DNA of 64,000 nt from assembly GCF_016107395.1 (NCBI RefSeq), contig NZ_JAAIKO010000009.1:1-64000 (forward strand), read 5' to 3'. A program made the translations under genes and the position numbers. The notes under the pieces are model-generated. The model made no database searches. It was not told the origin of the DNA and was given only the letters and a program-made list of their open reading frames with translations. Shown here piece after piece: positions 19,010 through 29,710 of the stretch (position 1 is its first letter; each line of letters begins with the position of its first letter). The stretch comes from Streptomyces fildesensis (GTDB lineage: Bacteria; Actinomycetota; Actinomycetes; Streptomycetales; Streptomycetaceae).

Positions 19010-20029
19010 GTGGTGAATATGCTCGTACTGGACGATCTGGATCGTGGCCTGATCCATGCCCTGCAAGTGGACGCACGGGCGTCGTTCACGCTCGTCGCCG
19101 ACATCCTCGGTTCCTCCACCCAGACCGTGGTGCGCCGTTACCGCCGGCTGTCCGCACAAGCGGGCCTTCGCGTGGTCGCGCTGCCCGCGCCGCGCAGCTC
19201 CGGCACGCACCAGTGGTTCGTGCGGCTGACCGCCGCGACGCGCACCGCGCACGACATCGCGGTCGCGCTCGCCCGCCGCCCCGACACGTCGTGGGTGCGG
19301 CTGACCTCGGGTGGCACCGAGATCGTCGCGATCATCCACACCACGCCCACCGGCCCCGACGCGCACGCGCTGCTGCTGCGCGACATCCCGCGCACCGCCG
19401 GGATCACCGCCGTGTCCGCGCACTACCTGTTGCACACCTACCTCGGCGGACCGACCGCGTGGCGCGGACGCGTCGACACCCTCGACGCCGCCCAGCAGGC
19501 ACGACTGCGCGCAGAAAGCGCCACCGGAACAGGACCGGGCAGGGACACGAGCACGACGGGAACCGCATCGGAGGACCCCGCGTATCTGCTCACCGACGCG
19601 GACCGCCTCCTGCTGGACGCGCTACGCGACGACGCCCGCCTCAGCTACGCCGAGCTGGCCGCGGCGACCGGTTCGACGGCGTCCACGGTGTCCCGCCGGC
19701 TTGCCGAACTGCGGTCTCGCGGCGCGCTGTTCTTCGACGTGGACATCGACCCGTCGCTGCTGGGCGTGACCGTCTCGGCGTTTCTCTGGATGCAGGTCGC
19801 CCCTTCGCAGCTGGACACGGTCGCCACCGAGCTGGCCGGACACCGGGAGCTGGCGGTGGTCGCGGCGACGACCGGACCGACGAACCTGGTCGCGCACGCG
19901 CTGTGCCGGGACGCGGAGGAACTGCACCACTACCTGACCCGCAAGGTGGCGTTGGACGCGATCGCACGGATCGAGACCGCGCCGGTCCTGCGCACCTACA
20001 AGGCCGCCGCGACGCTGCGCATCGGGTGA
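19010..20029 (+). CDS. Tandem-domain Lrp/AsnC family regulator
   Basis: A 339-residue protein made of two Lrp/AsnC modules. The first winged helix (LDDLDRGLIHALQVDARASF, then ADILGSSTQTVVRRYRRL) leads into a RAM-like domain. A second HTH lies near residues 190-235 (TDADRLLLDALRDDARLSYA, ELAAATGSTASTVSRRL), with its own ligand domain. Single Lrp proteins are about 150 residues, so this is the fused double form common in Actinobacteria. The start may be the GTG at 19010 or the ATG at 19019. It is divergent from the MFS exporter, its likely target. Confidence 0.85.
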   Translation: MVNMLVLDDLDRGLIHALQVDARASFTLVADILGSSTQTVVRRYRRLSAQAGLRVVALPAPRSSGTHQWFVRLTAATRTAHDIAVALARRPDTSWVRLTSGGTEIVAIIHTTPTGPDAHALLLRDIPRTAGITAVSAHYLLHTYLGGPTAWRGRVDTLDAAQQARLRAESATGTGPGRDTSTTGTASEDPAYLLTDADRLLLDALRDDARLSYAELAAATGSTASTVSRRLAELRSRGALFFDVDIDPSLLGVTVSAFLWMQVAPSQLDTVATELAGHRELAVVAATTGPTNLVAHALCRDAEELHHYLTRKVALDAIARIETAPVLRTYKAAATLRIG

Positions 20030-20128
20030 CGGGCGCACCACTACCGTTTCGCCCACCGGGTGTTGGCCAGGGCCGCGCTGGACTTCGGGCCGAGGATGCC
20101 CCACGCGCCTCCGGCCGACGGCGGTCAG

Positions 20129-20149
20129 CGGCCGCTCGTCGAGCGGCCG
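20129..20149. terminator. Hairpin between convergent Lrp and flavin monooxygenase genes
   Basis: CGGCCGCTC-gtc-GAGCGGCCG forms a 9-bp GC stem with a 3-nt loop in the 151-bp gap between convergent genes. It is probably a bidirectional terminator. Confidence 0.6.
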
Positions 20150-20180
20150 GCCCACTTTCCATCGAGCCGCAACCGGTCGC

Positions 20181-21626
<1,446 letters not shown>

Positions 21627-21672
21627 TCAACGAAACTGGATTTCGGCCGGCCACGTCCATCTCGCGGACCTG

Positions 21673-22458
21673 TCATTCCCCGCTCAGCGCGCGGCGCAGG
21701 CCCACTTGGCCGATGAGGATGCCCCCGTCGACCGGGAGCGTCACGCCCGTGATCCAGGCGGCGTCCGAGGACGCCAGGAACGCTACAGCGGCCGCGATGT
21801 CATCGGGCAGACCGACCCTGCCGAGCGGGTAGTGGGGGGCGACGGCCCGCAAGGCGGACTCGCGCCCCGCCCAGGCCTCGGTGTGGACCGTGCCGGGGAC
21901 GACCAGGTTCACACGGACGCCACGGGGTGCCGCGTGACCGGCGAGGGTGCGGGTCAGGCTGGCCAGGCCCGCCTTGGCCGCGCTGTAGGCGTGGTTGCCG
22001 AAATCCTGCTCGCCGTTGACCGACCCGATGCTGACGATCGCGCCCCGGCGGTCGGGGGCGGCCGCGAGGTGGGGGAGGGCCGCGCGGGCGCAGCGATAGG
22101 CGCCGGTGAGGGTGATGTCGAGGTCCTGGTGCCAGGCCTCGTCCGTCTCGTCCTCGAAGAACGGGGCGTCCGGATGGCAGGCGCAGGCGTTGTTGACCAG
22201 CACGTCCAGCGTGCCGAAGCGCCGGACCGCGTAGGCGACGGCCGCCTCGACCGAGGCGCGGTCGGCCACGTCGCAGGGCAGCGCCTCGGCCAAGCCTGCG
22301 GACTCCCGGATCCCGGCCGCCACCTTCTCGGCACGGTCCCCCTCCAGATCGGTGACCAGCACCTGTGCGCCCTCATCGGCCAGCCGGCGGGCGGTGGCCG
22401 CGCCGATGCCGCGGCCCGCACCCGTGATCAGTGCTCCGTATCCCTCGAAACGTCTCAT
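21673..22458 (-). CDS. Short-chain dehydrogenase/reductase
   Basis: A 261-residue classical SDR. LITGAGRGIGAATARRLA is the cofactor loop, with DLEGD after the second strand suggesting NAD preference. NNACAC replaces the usual NNAG, SIGSVNG gives the catalytic Ser region, and YSAAKAG the Tyr/Lys pair. The C-terminal SDAAWITGVTLPVDGG motif is typical. It lies 58 nt upstream of the Rox-like monooxygenase on the same strand, and the two may form a two-step oxidative unit. Confidence 0.85.
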   Translation of the reverse strand: MRRFEGYGALITGAGRGIGAATARRLADEGAQVLVTDLEGDRAEKVAAGIRESAGLAEALPCDVADRASVEAAVAYAVRRFGTLDVLVNNACACHPDAPFFEDETDEAWHQDLDITLTGAYRCARAALPHLAAAPDRRGAIVSIGSVNGEQDFGNHAYSAAKAGLASLTRTLAGHAAPRGVRVNLVVPGTVHTEAWAGRESALRAVAPHYPLGRVGLPDDIAAAVAFLASSDAAWITGVTLPVDGGILIGQVGLRRALSGE

Positions 22459-22523
22459 GGACGGCTGACTACCCGGTTACCCCCGGAGCTGAACGGCCAT
22501 CGGTGGGGCGGACGAGTGGAGGG

Positions 22524-24356
22524 TCAGCCGTCGCGGCGCCAGATGACCAGGTCGCGCTGAGGGATCACCACCGCGACATGCCAGCCCGATGGAGCCTTCG
22601 GCCAGCTGTCCGTAGCGGGGGCGGACGCCGTGCGAACGGTCGTCACGGCGACGTTCGCGCCGTCCGGCGGGGTGTCGGGGCCGGTCAGGTCGCGCGTCCA
22701 GACCCGGCCGTCGAGAACCATGTACGCCATCGTGAACCGGGTGCGCCATCCCAGGCCCAGATCCATCACCAGCCGGTCGCCCGGCCGGATCCGTGCCTGT
22801 TCCATGAAGCCGGTGGCGTCCGGGTACCCGTGTGCGGCAGTCGGCCGGGAGACGTGCTGGGCGATCGTCACCGTCGCCCATCCGGCGAACAGCGTCAGCG
22901 CCATGCCGACCGCGATCATCGCCACAGCGGGACGCCGAATGCTCAGCAACCCTCTCAGCAGGACGGTGGCGGTGAAGACCGTCAGGGCTGTCGCGGTGGT
23001 CAGCGGCACCGAGAAGACACCCCAGTCGCCGGACCAGCGACTGGACAGGAACGTGGTGTCCGGAAGGGCCCACAGAATGAAGTTCAGCTTGTGGAAGCGA
23101 TCTCCCGCGAGGACGGTCAGCGCCGCGGTGAGCGCCACGGTCAGCGCGATCGCCGCCACCGTGGCCCGAACGAGCGCTCTGCGGCCCTTGATCCGGTGGA
23201 GAGCAACGGTGCCGGCCAGGAACAGTGCCGGAACCAGGGGTGACAGATAGCGGGCGTTGACGATCGTGTCGATACGGCGGTCCGTGGGCAGGGCGGCCGC
23301 GGCGGCCAGCGATACGCCGAGCAGCAGTGCCACGGTCAGGAAGGCGACCACGCGGTCCGCGCGCGGTGCCTTGGTGCCGGCCAGGCAGGCGCAGCAGACC
23401 ACCAGGCCCAGGGCGCCCATGCCCCAGGTCGAGGTGACGAAGTACCAGGTGTGACCGATCCACCGCATGACGGTGCGCTGGTACAGCTCCGGGGTGCGCA
23501 GCGTCTGCCATACGGCGTTTCCCACCTGGCTGGGGTGGGTGCCGTCGAGGCGGGACAGCAGCCACCGGTCCAACTCCCGCTGTGTGGCGTACATGAGCGC
23601 GAGGGCCGACAGCGTCGCGGCGGTCGCCGGGCGCGGCGCCCAGTTCCGCGCGAAGGCCACCAGCAGCACCAGGCACGTGAGCGCGACGACCACACCACCA
23701 CGGTCGTGGACCATCATGCTGAATCCGGCCGCGCTTCCGGCGAGGATCCCCGAGCCGCACCTGCGGCGGAACGGACCCTCCGAGAGCAGCCCGTGAACAC
23801 CGATCAGCCAGGCCAGGACCAGCGCCGGGAGCGGTGTGTCGGCCAGTGCGAACTGCGAGTAGAAGACCACCGGAGGCAGCATCACCACCACGGTCGCCAG
23901 CACGTACGACACCGGACGCGGTACGTCCAGCTTTCGCAGCGCGACGTAGGCAAGCGGCAGTACCAGGCAGCTCAGCAGCGCGTTGATCCCCAGGACGAGG
24001 TGGTACGCGTGGACGGGATCGTGGGTGATCCGCAGTGCCGGCGAGATCAACAGCGGGTAGCCGCCGGGGATCACCATGTCGCTGGGGATCTCGGTCGCGG
24101 AGCCGCCCGCCAGGAGCCGCGCCAGAACGAGGTACATGTGCTCGTCGGGGCCCACCGTCGGATAGTTCTGGCCGGTGACGAGTGCCAGCCGGAAGACCAC
24201 CTGCCCGACGTAGCCGGCCGCGACGGCGACCGGCCAGAACCAGCTCGCCCGCACCAGTCGCGCGAGCCGGTCGGCGGTCCCCCTGGCCGACGGCGCTCTC
24301 TGCGATTCCGGCTGCAGCCCCACGGGCGAAGTGGCGACGGCGCTTCGCAGTTGCAT
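22524..24356 (-). CDS. Polytopic membrane glycosyltransferase-like protein (GT39/ArnT-like)
   Basis: A 610-residue membrane protein with about 11-13 helices. The first extracellular loop carries the acidic VGPDEHMY motif, as in GT39/ArnT/PMT-like lipid-linked glycosyltransferases, followed by the conserved helix array and a C-terminal soluble domain. Its substrate is probably a polyprenyl-phosphate sugar. The upstream frame to 24449 lacks a ribosome-binding site, so I use the ATG at 24356. It stands alone, divergent from a chimeric remnant. Confidence 0.65.
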   Translation of the reverse strand: MQLRSAVATSPVGLQPESQRAPSARGTADRLARLVRASWFWPVAVAAGYVGQVVFRLALVTGQNYPTVGPDEHMYLVLARLLAGGSATEIPSDMVIPGGYPLLISPALRITHDPVHAYHLVLGINALLSCLVLPLAYVALRKLDVPRPVSYVLATVVVMLPPVVFYSQFALADTPLPALVLAWLIGVHGLLSEGPFRRRCGSGILAGSAAGFSMMVHDRGGVVVALTCLVLLVAFARNWAPRPATAATLSALALMYATQRELDRWLLSRLDGTHPSQVGNAVWQTLRTPELYQRTVMRWIGHTWYFVTSTWGMGALGLVVCCACLAGTKAPRADRVVAFLTVALLLGVSLAAAAALPTDRRIDTIVNARYLSPLVPALFLAGTVALHRIKGRRALVRATVAAIALTVALTAALTVLAGDRFHKLNFILWALPDTTFLSSRWSGDWGVFSVPLTTATALTVFTATVLLRGLLSIRRPAVAMIAVGMALTLFAGWATVTIAQHVSRPTAAHGYPDATGFMEQARIRPGDRLVMDLGLGWRTRFTMAYMVLDGRVWTRDLTGPDTPPDGANVAVTTVRTASAPATDSWPKAPSGWHVAVVIPQRDLVIWRRDG

Positions 24357-24468
24357 GGGGAGTGACCTTTTCCTGGCGGCGGGTAGAGGGCGGCTTTCGG
24401 CGCCGGCCATGCGTGAGCTTAGGAGCCGATGACGGCCCGGGAACGACATCCGCGCGGGATACCCGCCC

Positions 24469-25272
24469 TTGAGCGACGAACGTTCGTTTCCCGTTCACCC
24501 GGCGCTCAGAAGGCGAGTCAGGGCTCAGCGGCCCGCGCGCTCCCCGGGCCGGCGAGGCGGTGACCTGGCGGCCCGGGGCTGGGGCGGCCTGTTCGGCGGG
24601 CTGTACGGCGACGGCTGGCAGGACCTGCGGCTCGACCACGACGAACTCGCGGCAGCGGGCACGGCGCTCGGCTGCGGCGCGATCCGGTTCCTGTTCCCAG
24701 AGGACTGCCCGGTCGGAGCGGCGGCGGACGCCGCCGGTTTCCTCGCCGCGCAGAGCACGCGCCAGTGCGGCGTCTGCGTCTCCGGTACGCAGGCGCTCGC
24801 CGGCGCCCTGGCCGCACTCGCGCTCGGAAAGGCGTCCGCCCTGACCCATTCGTTCGCCACCACCACTGTGGACCTCGAGCGTGACGCGGACTCGGTGGCA
24901 CCGTCGGTCATCCTGGCCCGCATCGTGCGGAGTCTGCTCCCCATGGACCCCGAGCTGCGCCAGGACTGGCGGCTGTGGCGGGAACTGTGGGTGCGGGCGC
25001 TGCGCGACGAGGAGACGCAGCGGTTCGCCGTCGACCTGTACGACCAGCTCCAGGAGTGGGTCTCCGGCGCGTTGAACCGGGGAATCCAGGCGGGCGAATT
25101 CACCGACACCGACGTCGCCGCGCTCAGCACCCACGTCCTCGCCCTGTGCGACGGCTACGGCATCCGCCTCATGCTCAGCGATCCGAAGGTCACCTCCGAC
25201 AGCGCGCTGGACGCCGTCTGGCGGGCGATCGCCGCCGCGCTGGGGATCGCACCGGCCTTCCCGAAGATCTGA
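24469..25272 (+). pseudogene. Chimeric open frame: NuoF-like C-terminus joined to a TetR C-terminus
   Basis: One uninterrupted 267-codon frame joins unrelated halves. Residues ~35-118 resemble the end of NuoF-type flavoproteins: GWGGLFGGLYGDGW, then FLAAQSTRQCGVCVSGTQAL, the iron-sulfur-binding region, with two of the usual cysteines. Residues ~120-267 are a TetR-family ligand-binding half (LLPMDPELRQDWRLWRELWV, GEFTDTDVAALSTHVLALCDG) with no DNA-binding helices. Neither half is complete and no good ribosome-binding site is seen. I read it as two remnants fused by deletion, though a translated product is not excluded. Confidence 0.6.
24476..24487. promoter_or_regulatory. Perfect 12-bp palindrome (possible orphan TetR operator)
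   Basis: ACGAACGTTCGT is a perfect palindrome in the intergenic region upstream of the GT39-like gene and at the edge of the TetR remnant. It may be the operator of the lost TetR. It also resembles the half-site of the operator at 31646-31659. Confidence 0.35.
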
Positions 25273-25446
25273 ACGCGACGGGTCGCATCCCCGAGTCGCC
25301 GCAAGGGCGGCCGGTGCGTGGGGTGTCCGTGGGGTGGCGTACCGTTACTGCTCGAACAGGCGAACCGAACGGCCGCTGCGACCTGAGCGTGCCCGCCGAC
25401 AGGATCCGACCACTCCTGCCCACGGCACATGCGAGGAGGAGCAGCC

Positions 25447-26028
25447 ATGCGGTGGCATCGCCGCGATCCCATGGCGCCGGGCGCGCTGCGCCGGGAGTGC
25501 CGTCGCATCCTGCGGGAGATGCCGGTGCCGGACCCCTTCACCGTGGCCGGGTTCATCAAGAACATCGAGGCGGAGCGCGGCCGTGAGATCCGCCTGGTCG
25601 AGTTGCCCGCAGATGTGCCGGGCCAGACCGGAGCCTGCGGCCTGTGGGTGAAGCACCGTCAGCGTCCGCTGGACCTGATTCTGCACGTGCAGGGGACGAC
25701 GAAGTTCCACCGAAAAAAGATCATCTTCCATGAGCTGTGCCATCTGTGGTGCGAGGACGGCTCCGGCGCGGAGCGGGAGCAGCTCACGCTGCTCTTCCCC
25801 GGCATGCCCCCGGAAATGATCGACAGGCTGCTGTCCACCGGTCAGGTCATGGCCCGCAGCGGCTATGCCACGCACGCCGAGGCCCGGGCCGAAACGCTGG
25901 CTGATCTGCTGCATCACGAGACCCGGCACGCCCGGATCACCGGTGACGTGACCCTGCGAAATCTCGACGAAAGCCTGTCGCGGCCCATCGCGGGCCCGCG
26001 CCGCAAGAAGGTGCTGCCTCATGACTGA
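25447..26028 (+). CDS. ImmA/IrrE-type metallopeptidase
   Basis: A 193-residue protein with the zincin motif HELCH (in KKIIFHELCHLWCED, residues ~95-105) and a downstream helix that should supply the third ligand. This matches the ImmA/IrrE family, whose members cleave HTH repressors (as in ICEBs1 ImmA and deinococcal IrrE). The start ATG follows GAGGAGGAG. The gene overlaps the next membrane-protein gene by 8 nt, and a multi-HTH XRE regulator lies convergently 2 kb downstream. Such triplets recur in Streptomyces; the cleaved target is not proven. Confidence 0.78.
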   Translation: MRWHRRDPMAPGALRRECRRILREMPVPDPFTVAGFIKNIEAERGREIRLVELPADVPGQTGACGLWVKHRQRPLDLILHVQGTTKFHRKKIIFHELCHLWCEDGSGAEREQLTLLFPGMPPEMIDRLLSTGQVMARSGYATHAEARAETLADLLHHETRHARITGDVTLRNLDESLSRPIAGPRRKKVLPHD

Positions 26029-27292
26029 CGTCATCGCTTACGCAATCATCGCTCTGCTGCTCTTCCAGGCGGTGTGGCGGGTACCGGCCGCACTGCGCGG
26101 GCAGTCCCGGGAACGGTCGCTGTGGGGCGCGTTCGCGGCGCTCGCCGTCGCGTGGCTGCTGCGCACCGGCCTGGGCAGGGCCGTCATCGACCGTCTCGGT
26201 GTCGTCGACCTCGCGACCCTGCTCAAGCACGTCATCACGATCGCCGGTATCTGTGTGCTGCTCCGATACGTCACGGCGGTCGACGGCGACGTAGCCGCGT
26301 CCGACGGCGCCGTCCTGCGACGCGTCCGCATCACCGCGGCCGTGCACCGCATCGCCACCAGAGCTTCCATAGCAACCATGCTGGTCATGGCCGCGGTGTT
26401 CTTCATCGTCCTGGACCGCACGCGCACCGAGAGCCCGTACTTCATGGCCCGCCATGCCGGTGAGGTGGGACTGGCGCTCTACATGGGCCTGTTCTACCTC
26501 TACACGGCCGCGGCAGCCGCGGTCTGCGCCTACCAGTGGGGCAGTTCCGCCCGCCGGGCGCAGCGCTGGACGCTCAGGATCGGCCTGACGATGATGGCCG
26601 TCGCGATGGCCCTGGCCGTGCTGTACGCCTTCCTGCGCACCGCCTACTGCGCGTTCATCACGGTCCACACGGTCTCCATGAGCTTCGTCGACCTGCAGGA
26701 GAACGTGACGGACACCGTGCTGTACCTGGTGTTCCTGCTGTGGGTCCTGGGCGCGATCGCGCCGGCCACCCAGTCCGTCATCGACCGCAGGAGGGCGAAG
26801 CGGACGCTGACCGCGCTCTACCCCCTGTGGCGCGAACTGGCCCTGGCCGTCCCCTCGGTCGTTCTCCGCGCCCCCAGCAACCTGCTGCCCGGCCACCGCT
26901 TCGCCGCGCGTCTGAACCGGGCCCGGGACCTCATGAAGCTCTCCCCGCCGCCCTACCTGCTGCTGGAGCGCTACATCACGGAGATCAGCGACGTGCAGCG
27001 CACCTTGAGCCACTACGCGTCGCCGGGTCTGTACACGCGGGCCAAGGCACTCGCCGACGGTCAGGGCCACACCGAGGACGAGGCCCGCGCCGTCGCCGAC
27101 GCCTACTGGATCAAGAGCGCGCTGGTTGCCATGGCCTCCGGTGCGGTGGCCCACAGCGCTCCGGTCGACGTACCTCCCGCCGATGACGACTTCGACATCC
27201 AGGTGGAACGGTTCGTGCGGGCCCAGGCGGCCTACGGCCGGACCGACCCGGAGACCGCCCGGGACCTGCTCCAGACCGACGTGACCGTGTAG
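26021..27292 (+). CDS. MAB_1171c-type polytopic membrane protein
   Basis: A 423-residue protein with about seven predicted helices in the first 260 residues (from DVIAYAIIALLLFQAVWRVP to YLVFLLWVLGAIAPATQ), then a ~160-residue cytoplasmic helical domain. The layout fits the actinobacterial family called MAB_1171c putative transporters, whose function is not established. It overlaps the ImmA/IrrE gene by 8 nt, so the two are translationally coupled. I infer that the peptidase acts on signals from this membrane protein. Confidence 0.7.
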   Translation: MTDVIAYAIIALLLFQAVWRVPAALRGQSRERSLWGAFAALAVAWLLRTGLGRAVIDRLGVVDLATLLKHVITIAGICVLLRYVTAVDGDVAASDGAVLRRVRITAAVHRIATRASIATMLVMAAVFFIVLDRTRTESPYFMARHAGEVGLALYMGLFYLYTAAAAAVCAYQWGSSARRAQRWTLRIGLTMMAVAMALAVLYAFLRTAYCAFITVHTVSMSFVDLQENVTDTVLYLVFLLWVLGAIAPATQSVIDRRRAKRTLTALYPLWRELALAVPSVVLRAPSNLLPGHRFAARLNRARDLMKLSPPPYLLLERYITEISDVQRTLSHYASPGLYTRAKALADGQGHTEDEARAVADAYWIKSALVAMASGAVAHSAPVDVPPADDDFDIQVERFVRAQAAYGRTDPETARDLLQTDVTV

Positions 27293-27318
27293 CCGACCTT
27301 CCGACCGTCAGAGAAAGC

Positions 27319-27786
27319 GTGAACAGCACCGACATGACCGACAACAACGCCCGCCCCACCGTTTCCGCTGGTCTGCTGTGCTTCAACGAGCACGGGCACG
27401 CCCTGTTCGTGAACCCGACCTACAAGCCGTTCTGGAACCTGCCCGGCGGGCACGTCGAGCAGGGCGAGACCCCGGCAATCGCGGCGGTACGGGAGGGCCG
27501 GGAAGAACTCGGCATCGACGTGGAGCTCGGGCCGCTGCTCGCCACCGCCTGGATCACCGTCCCCGGCCGCGGCGAGCAGGTGCTCTTCGTCTTCGACGGT
27601 GGGGAACTCAGCCCCGAACAGCAGGCGGCGATCACCGTCCAGGAGAGCGAACTCAGCGAGCACGCCTTCTTCCCCACGGATGACATCGATCCGGCTGTGG
27701 CTCCGCCGCACCTGCTCGGCCTCCTGCAGAGTGCCCTGCGCGCCCGCACCGAGGGCGGCGTGGCGTACCTGGAGGTCAGCGTCTGA
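27319..27786 (+). CDS. Nudix hydrolase
   Basis: A 155-residue Nudix protein. The box is complete: GGHVEQGETPAIAAVREGREELGI fits Gx5Ex7REUxEExGU, with Gly in the U position. It hydrolyses a nucleoside diphosphate derivative of unknown identity. The GTG at 27319 and the ATG at 27334 are both possible starts; GAG precedes the GTG. It follows the membrane protein by 26 nt and is probably in the same operon. Confidence 0.82.
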   Translation: MNSTDMTDNNARPTVSAGLLCFNEHGHALFVNPTYKPFWNLPGGHVEQGETPAIAAVREGREELGIDVELGPLLATAWITVPGRGEQVLFVFDGGELSPEQQAAITVQESELSEHAFFPTDDIDPAVAPPHLLGLLQSALRARTEGGVAYLEVSV

Positions 27787-27860
27787 CCGGTGGCCGGATT
27801 CCGGAGGGGGTGGTGCCACGGGGGTCCGTGTCACCCCCCTTCCGTTGTCGGCCCGGCGGG

Positions 27861-28754
27861 TCAGTCCAGATCCGTGTCGGTGCCCACGCCCGGCAGTTTG
27901 CCGTCCTCGATGTCGTCCAGCAGATCGTTGAGGAAGGACACCAGCCGGGTGTTCAGGGCACCCCCGCCACCGCGTGTCGCCATGTTGCCGACTTCGCCGC
28001 ACCGGAACGAGGCGATCAGCTCCAGGTTCGCGGCGAGCTCGCGCACGGCTTCGTCGTCGGGCCGGAAGAACTGCGGCGGAGCGTGATAGGCCGCCGCGAG
28101 GCCGTCCAGGATCTGCGGTGACGCGTCCGTGCGGGCGCCGGTGCGCAGGTCGCGCACGCTGCTCTCCGAGACCACCGTGCTGCCGGCCTGCGCGTTGATG
28201 ACCCGGGCGATCTCCGCGTCGGTGGGCGGTGTCTGCCCACCCTGGTACGTGTGCTCGACCATGAAGCTGATCTTCTCGGACAGGGTGCGCGGGTCGCGGC
28301 GACGATCGTCCGACGGCGGCTGGGGGAGGGGGGCGTCGTTGCCGAAGGACCGTTCCTGTGCCGCCAGCAACTCCTGGACGCTCACCCCGTACGCGGCGGC
28401 CAGGGCCTCGGCGAAGGCCGTCTGAAGGCGGCGTACGCCCCGTTCGGCGTTGGCGACGGGCCCGGCGCTCTTGGTCCCCAGGATGTCCTTGGTCTGGTAC
28501 TGGGAGTAGCCGGCATCGCACCGCAGGTCGGCGAGATCGGGCAGCCCCTCACGCGGGAACAGCTCGTCCAGATCCGCCCTGAGGGCGGTGGCCAGGGAGG
28601 GCAGCTTGTCCCCGTCCGGGGAGGACTGTTCGGTCTCCCAACTGGCCACGGTCGGATCGGCTATGCCGAGGGCCTTCGCGACCTGGCTCTGCGTCAGATC
28701 GGCAGCACGGCGCACCGCGCGGACGCGGCGGCCGTCGAAGTGACGCGAAGGCAT
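27861..28754 (-). CDS. Multi-HTH XRE-family regulator
   Basis: A 297-residue cytoplasmic regulator with an N-terminal XRE helix-turn-helix (LTQSQVAKALGIADPTVASWETE), a second one near residues 75-130 (GYSQYQTKDILGTKSAGPVANAE) and a third HTH-like segment near residues 165-235 (DAEIARVINAQAGSTVVSESSVRDL). This layout is typical of streptomycete regulators paired with ImmA/IrrE peptidases, so it is the likely partner and possible substrate of the peptidase at 25447. It converges on the Nudix gene. An inverted repeat at 28804-28826 lies about 50 bp upstream of its start. Confidence 0.82.
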   Translation of the reverse strand: MPSRHFDGRRVRAVRRAADLTQSQVAKALGIADPTVASWETEQSSPDGDKLPSLATALRADLDELFPREGLPDLADLRCDAGYSQYQTKDILGTKSAGPVANAERGVRRLQTAFAEALAAAYGVSVQELLAAQERSFGNDAPLPQPPSDDRRRDPRTLSEKISFMVEHTYQGGQTPPTDAEIARVINAQAGSTVVSESSVRDLRTGARTDASPQILDGLAAAYHAPPQFFRPDDEAVRELAANLELIASFRCGEVGNMATRGGGGALNTRLVSFLNDLLDDIEDGKLPGVGTDTDLD

Positions 28755-28803
28755 TCAGCTGCTCCCCGGCTGCTGGTTGTCGTGGACAGGAAAACCTTAA
28801 CCA

Positions 28804-28826
28804 CTTGATCCGTTCATTGAATCAAG
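28804..28826. promoter_or_regulatory. Inverted repeat upstream of the XRE gene
   Basis: CTTGAT and ATCAAG are separated by 11 bp in an AT-rich island 50-72 bp upstream of the XRE start. It could be the regulator's own operator, with TTGATTC as a possible -35 element on the minus strand. Confidence 0.45.
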
Positions 28827-28949
28827 ATAACTTCGATTCGACGAACCGAGCGAGGGGGCGACCTCTCGTCCGGGCGTCGCCGGCGTGGTCCCGGCCCGCC
28901 CTGAACGGCGCCGCGTCCACGGCTCAGCACGGCACAGCACACACAAGCT

Positions 28950-28988
28950 ACCCACCTGGTGACGTACGGGGGTCGTCACCAGGTGGGT
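28950..28988. terminator. Terminator hairpin downstream of the GNAT gene
   Basis: ACCCACCTGGTGACG pairs perfectly with CGTCACCAGGTGGGT (15-bp stem, 9-nt loop), 43 nt beyond the GNAT stop on the minus strand. It probably ends that transcript before the XRE promoter. Confidence 0.75.
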
Positions 28989-29030
28989 GTCCTACCCACG
29001 CCCGGCGTCGAGGACGCCGAGCGCGTCGTG

Positions 29031-29603
29031 TCAGCGCAGGTCGAGCCGCATCAGGATCCGGGGATGGCCGGCCAGTACCGAGGTGGTGTCGGCGGCGTGG
29101 GCGAATCCCGCGCGTTCGAAGTTCTTCCGGATCCCCGCGTACGCCATGGTCAGGTCGACCCTGGCATCCCCGTTGTCGAGAGGGTATGCCTCGATAGCCG
29201 GTGCGCCGTGGGCGCGGGCGAACTCGACCGCGCCGGCGATGAGGGAGTGCGAGATCCCCTTCTTCCGGTGGCCGGGGCGGACCCGGACGCACCACAGCGC
29301 CCAGACCGGCAGTTCGTCGACGTGCGGGATCTTGCGGTTGCGCGCGAAGGAGGTGTCGGAGCGCGGTGCCACGGCGGCCCAGCCGACCGGCTCGTCATCG
29401 TCATAGGCGAGGACACCGGGCGGGGGTTCGGCCCGGCACAGCTCGGCGACGTACTCACCGCGCGCGGGCCCGCGCAGCTCGTTGTTGAGCTTGGACGGAA
29501 TCCGGTAGCTCAGGCACCAGCAGACGTTCGCTGTCGGCGACTTCGGGCCGATCACGGCGCGGACATCGTCGAAGGCCGAAGCCGGGCGCACCTCGATGGT
29601 CAC
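29031..29603 (-). CDS. GNAT family N-acetyltransferase
   Basis: A 190-residue GNAT protein. The acetyl-CoA-binding motif A is VRPGHRKKGISHSLIAGAVE (residues ~110-130). The N-terminal half has NVCWCLSYR followed by a substrate arm, a pattern seen in small-molecule acetyltransferases. The substrate is unknown. ATG at 29603. It is monocistronic, ending at a strong hairpin. Confidence 0.82.
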   Translation of the reverse strand: MTIEVRPASAFDDVRAVIGPKSPTANVCWCLSYRIPSKLNNELRGPARGEYVAELCRAEPPPGVLAYDDDEPVGWAAVAPRSDTSFARNRKIPHVDELPVWALWCVRVRPGHRKKGISHSLIAGAVEFARAHGAPAIEAYPLDNGDARVDLTMAYAGIRKNFERAGFAHAADTTSVLAGHPRILMRLDLR

Positions 29604-29710
29604 GACACCACACTGCCACGGCGGACGGGGCCACGCCGCCAGACTTCTCTACGAGCGGGGACCGGCCATCGCCGGGCACGGGTTCCGCGGGGCGGCGCGA
29701 CCGGCGGCGC

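Noticed and set aside
22461..22530. 9-bp inverted repeat ACGGCTGAC/GTCAGCCGT around the SDR/GT39 gap
   Set aside because: The 50-nt loop is too long for a terminator and one arm lies in the GT39 stop region; no clear function.
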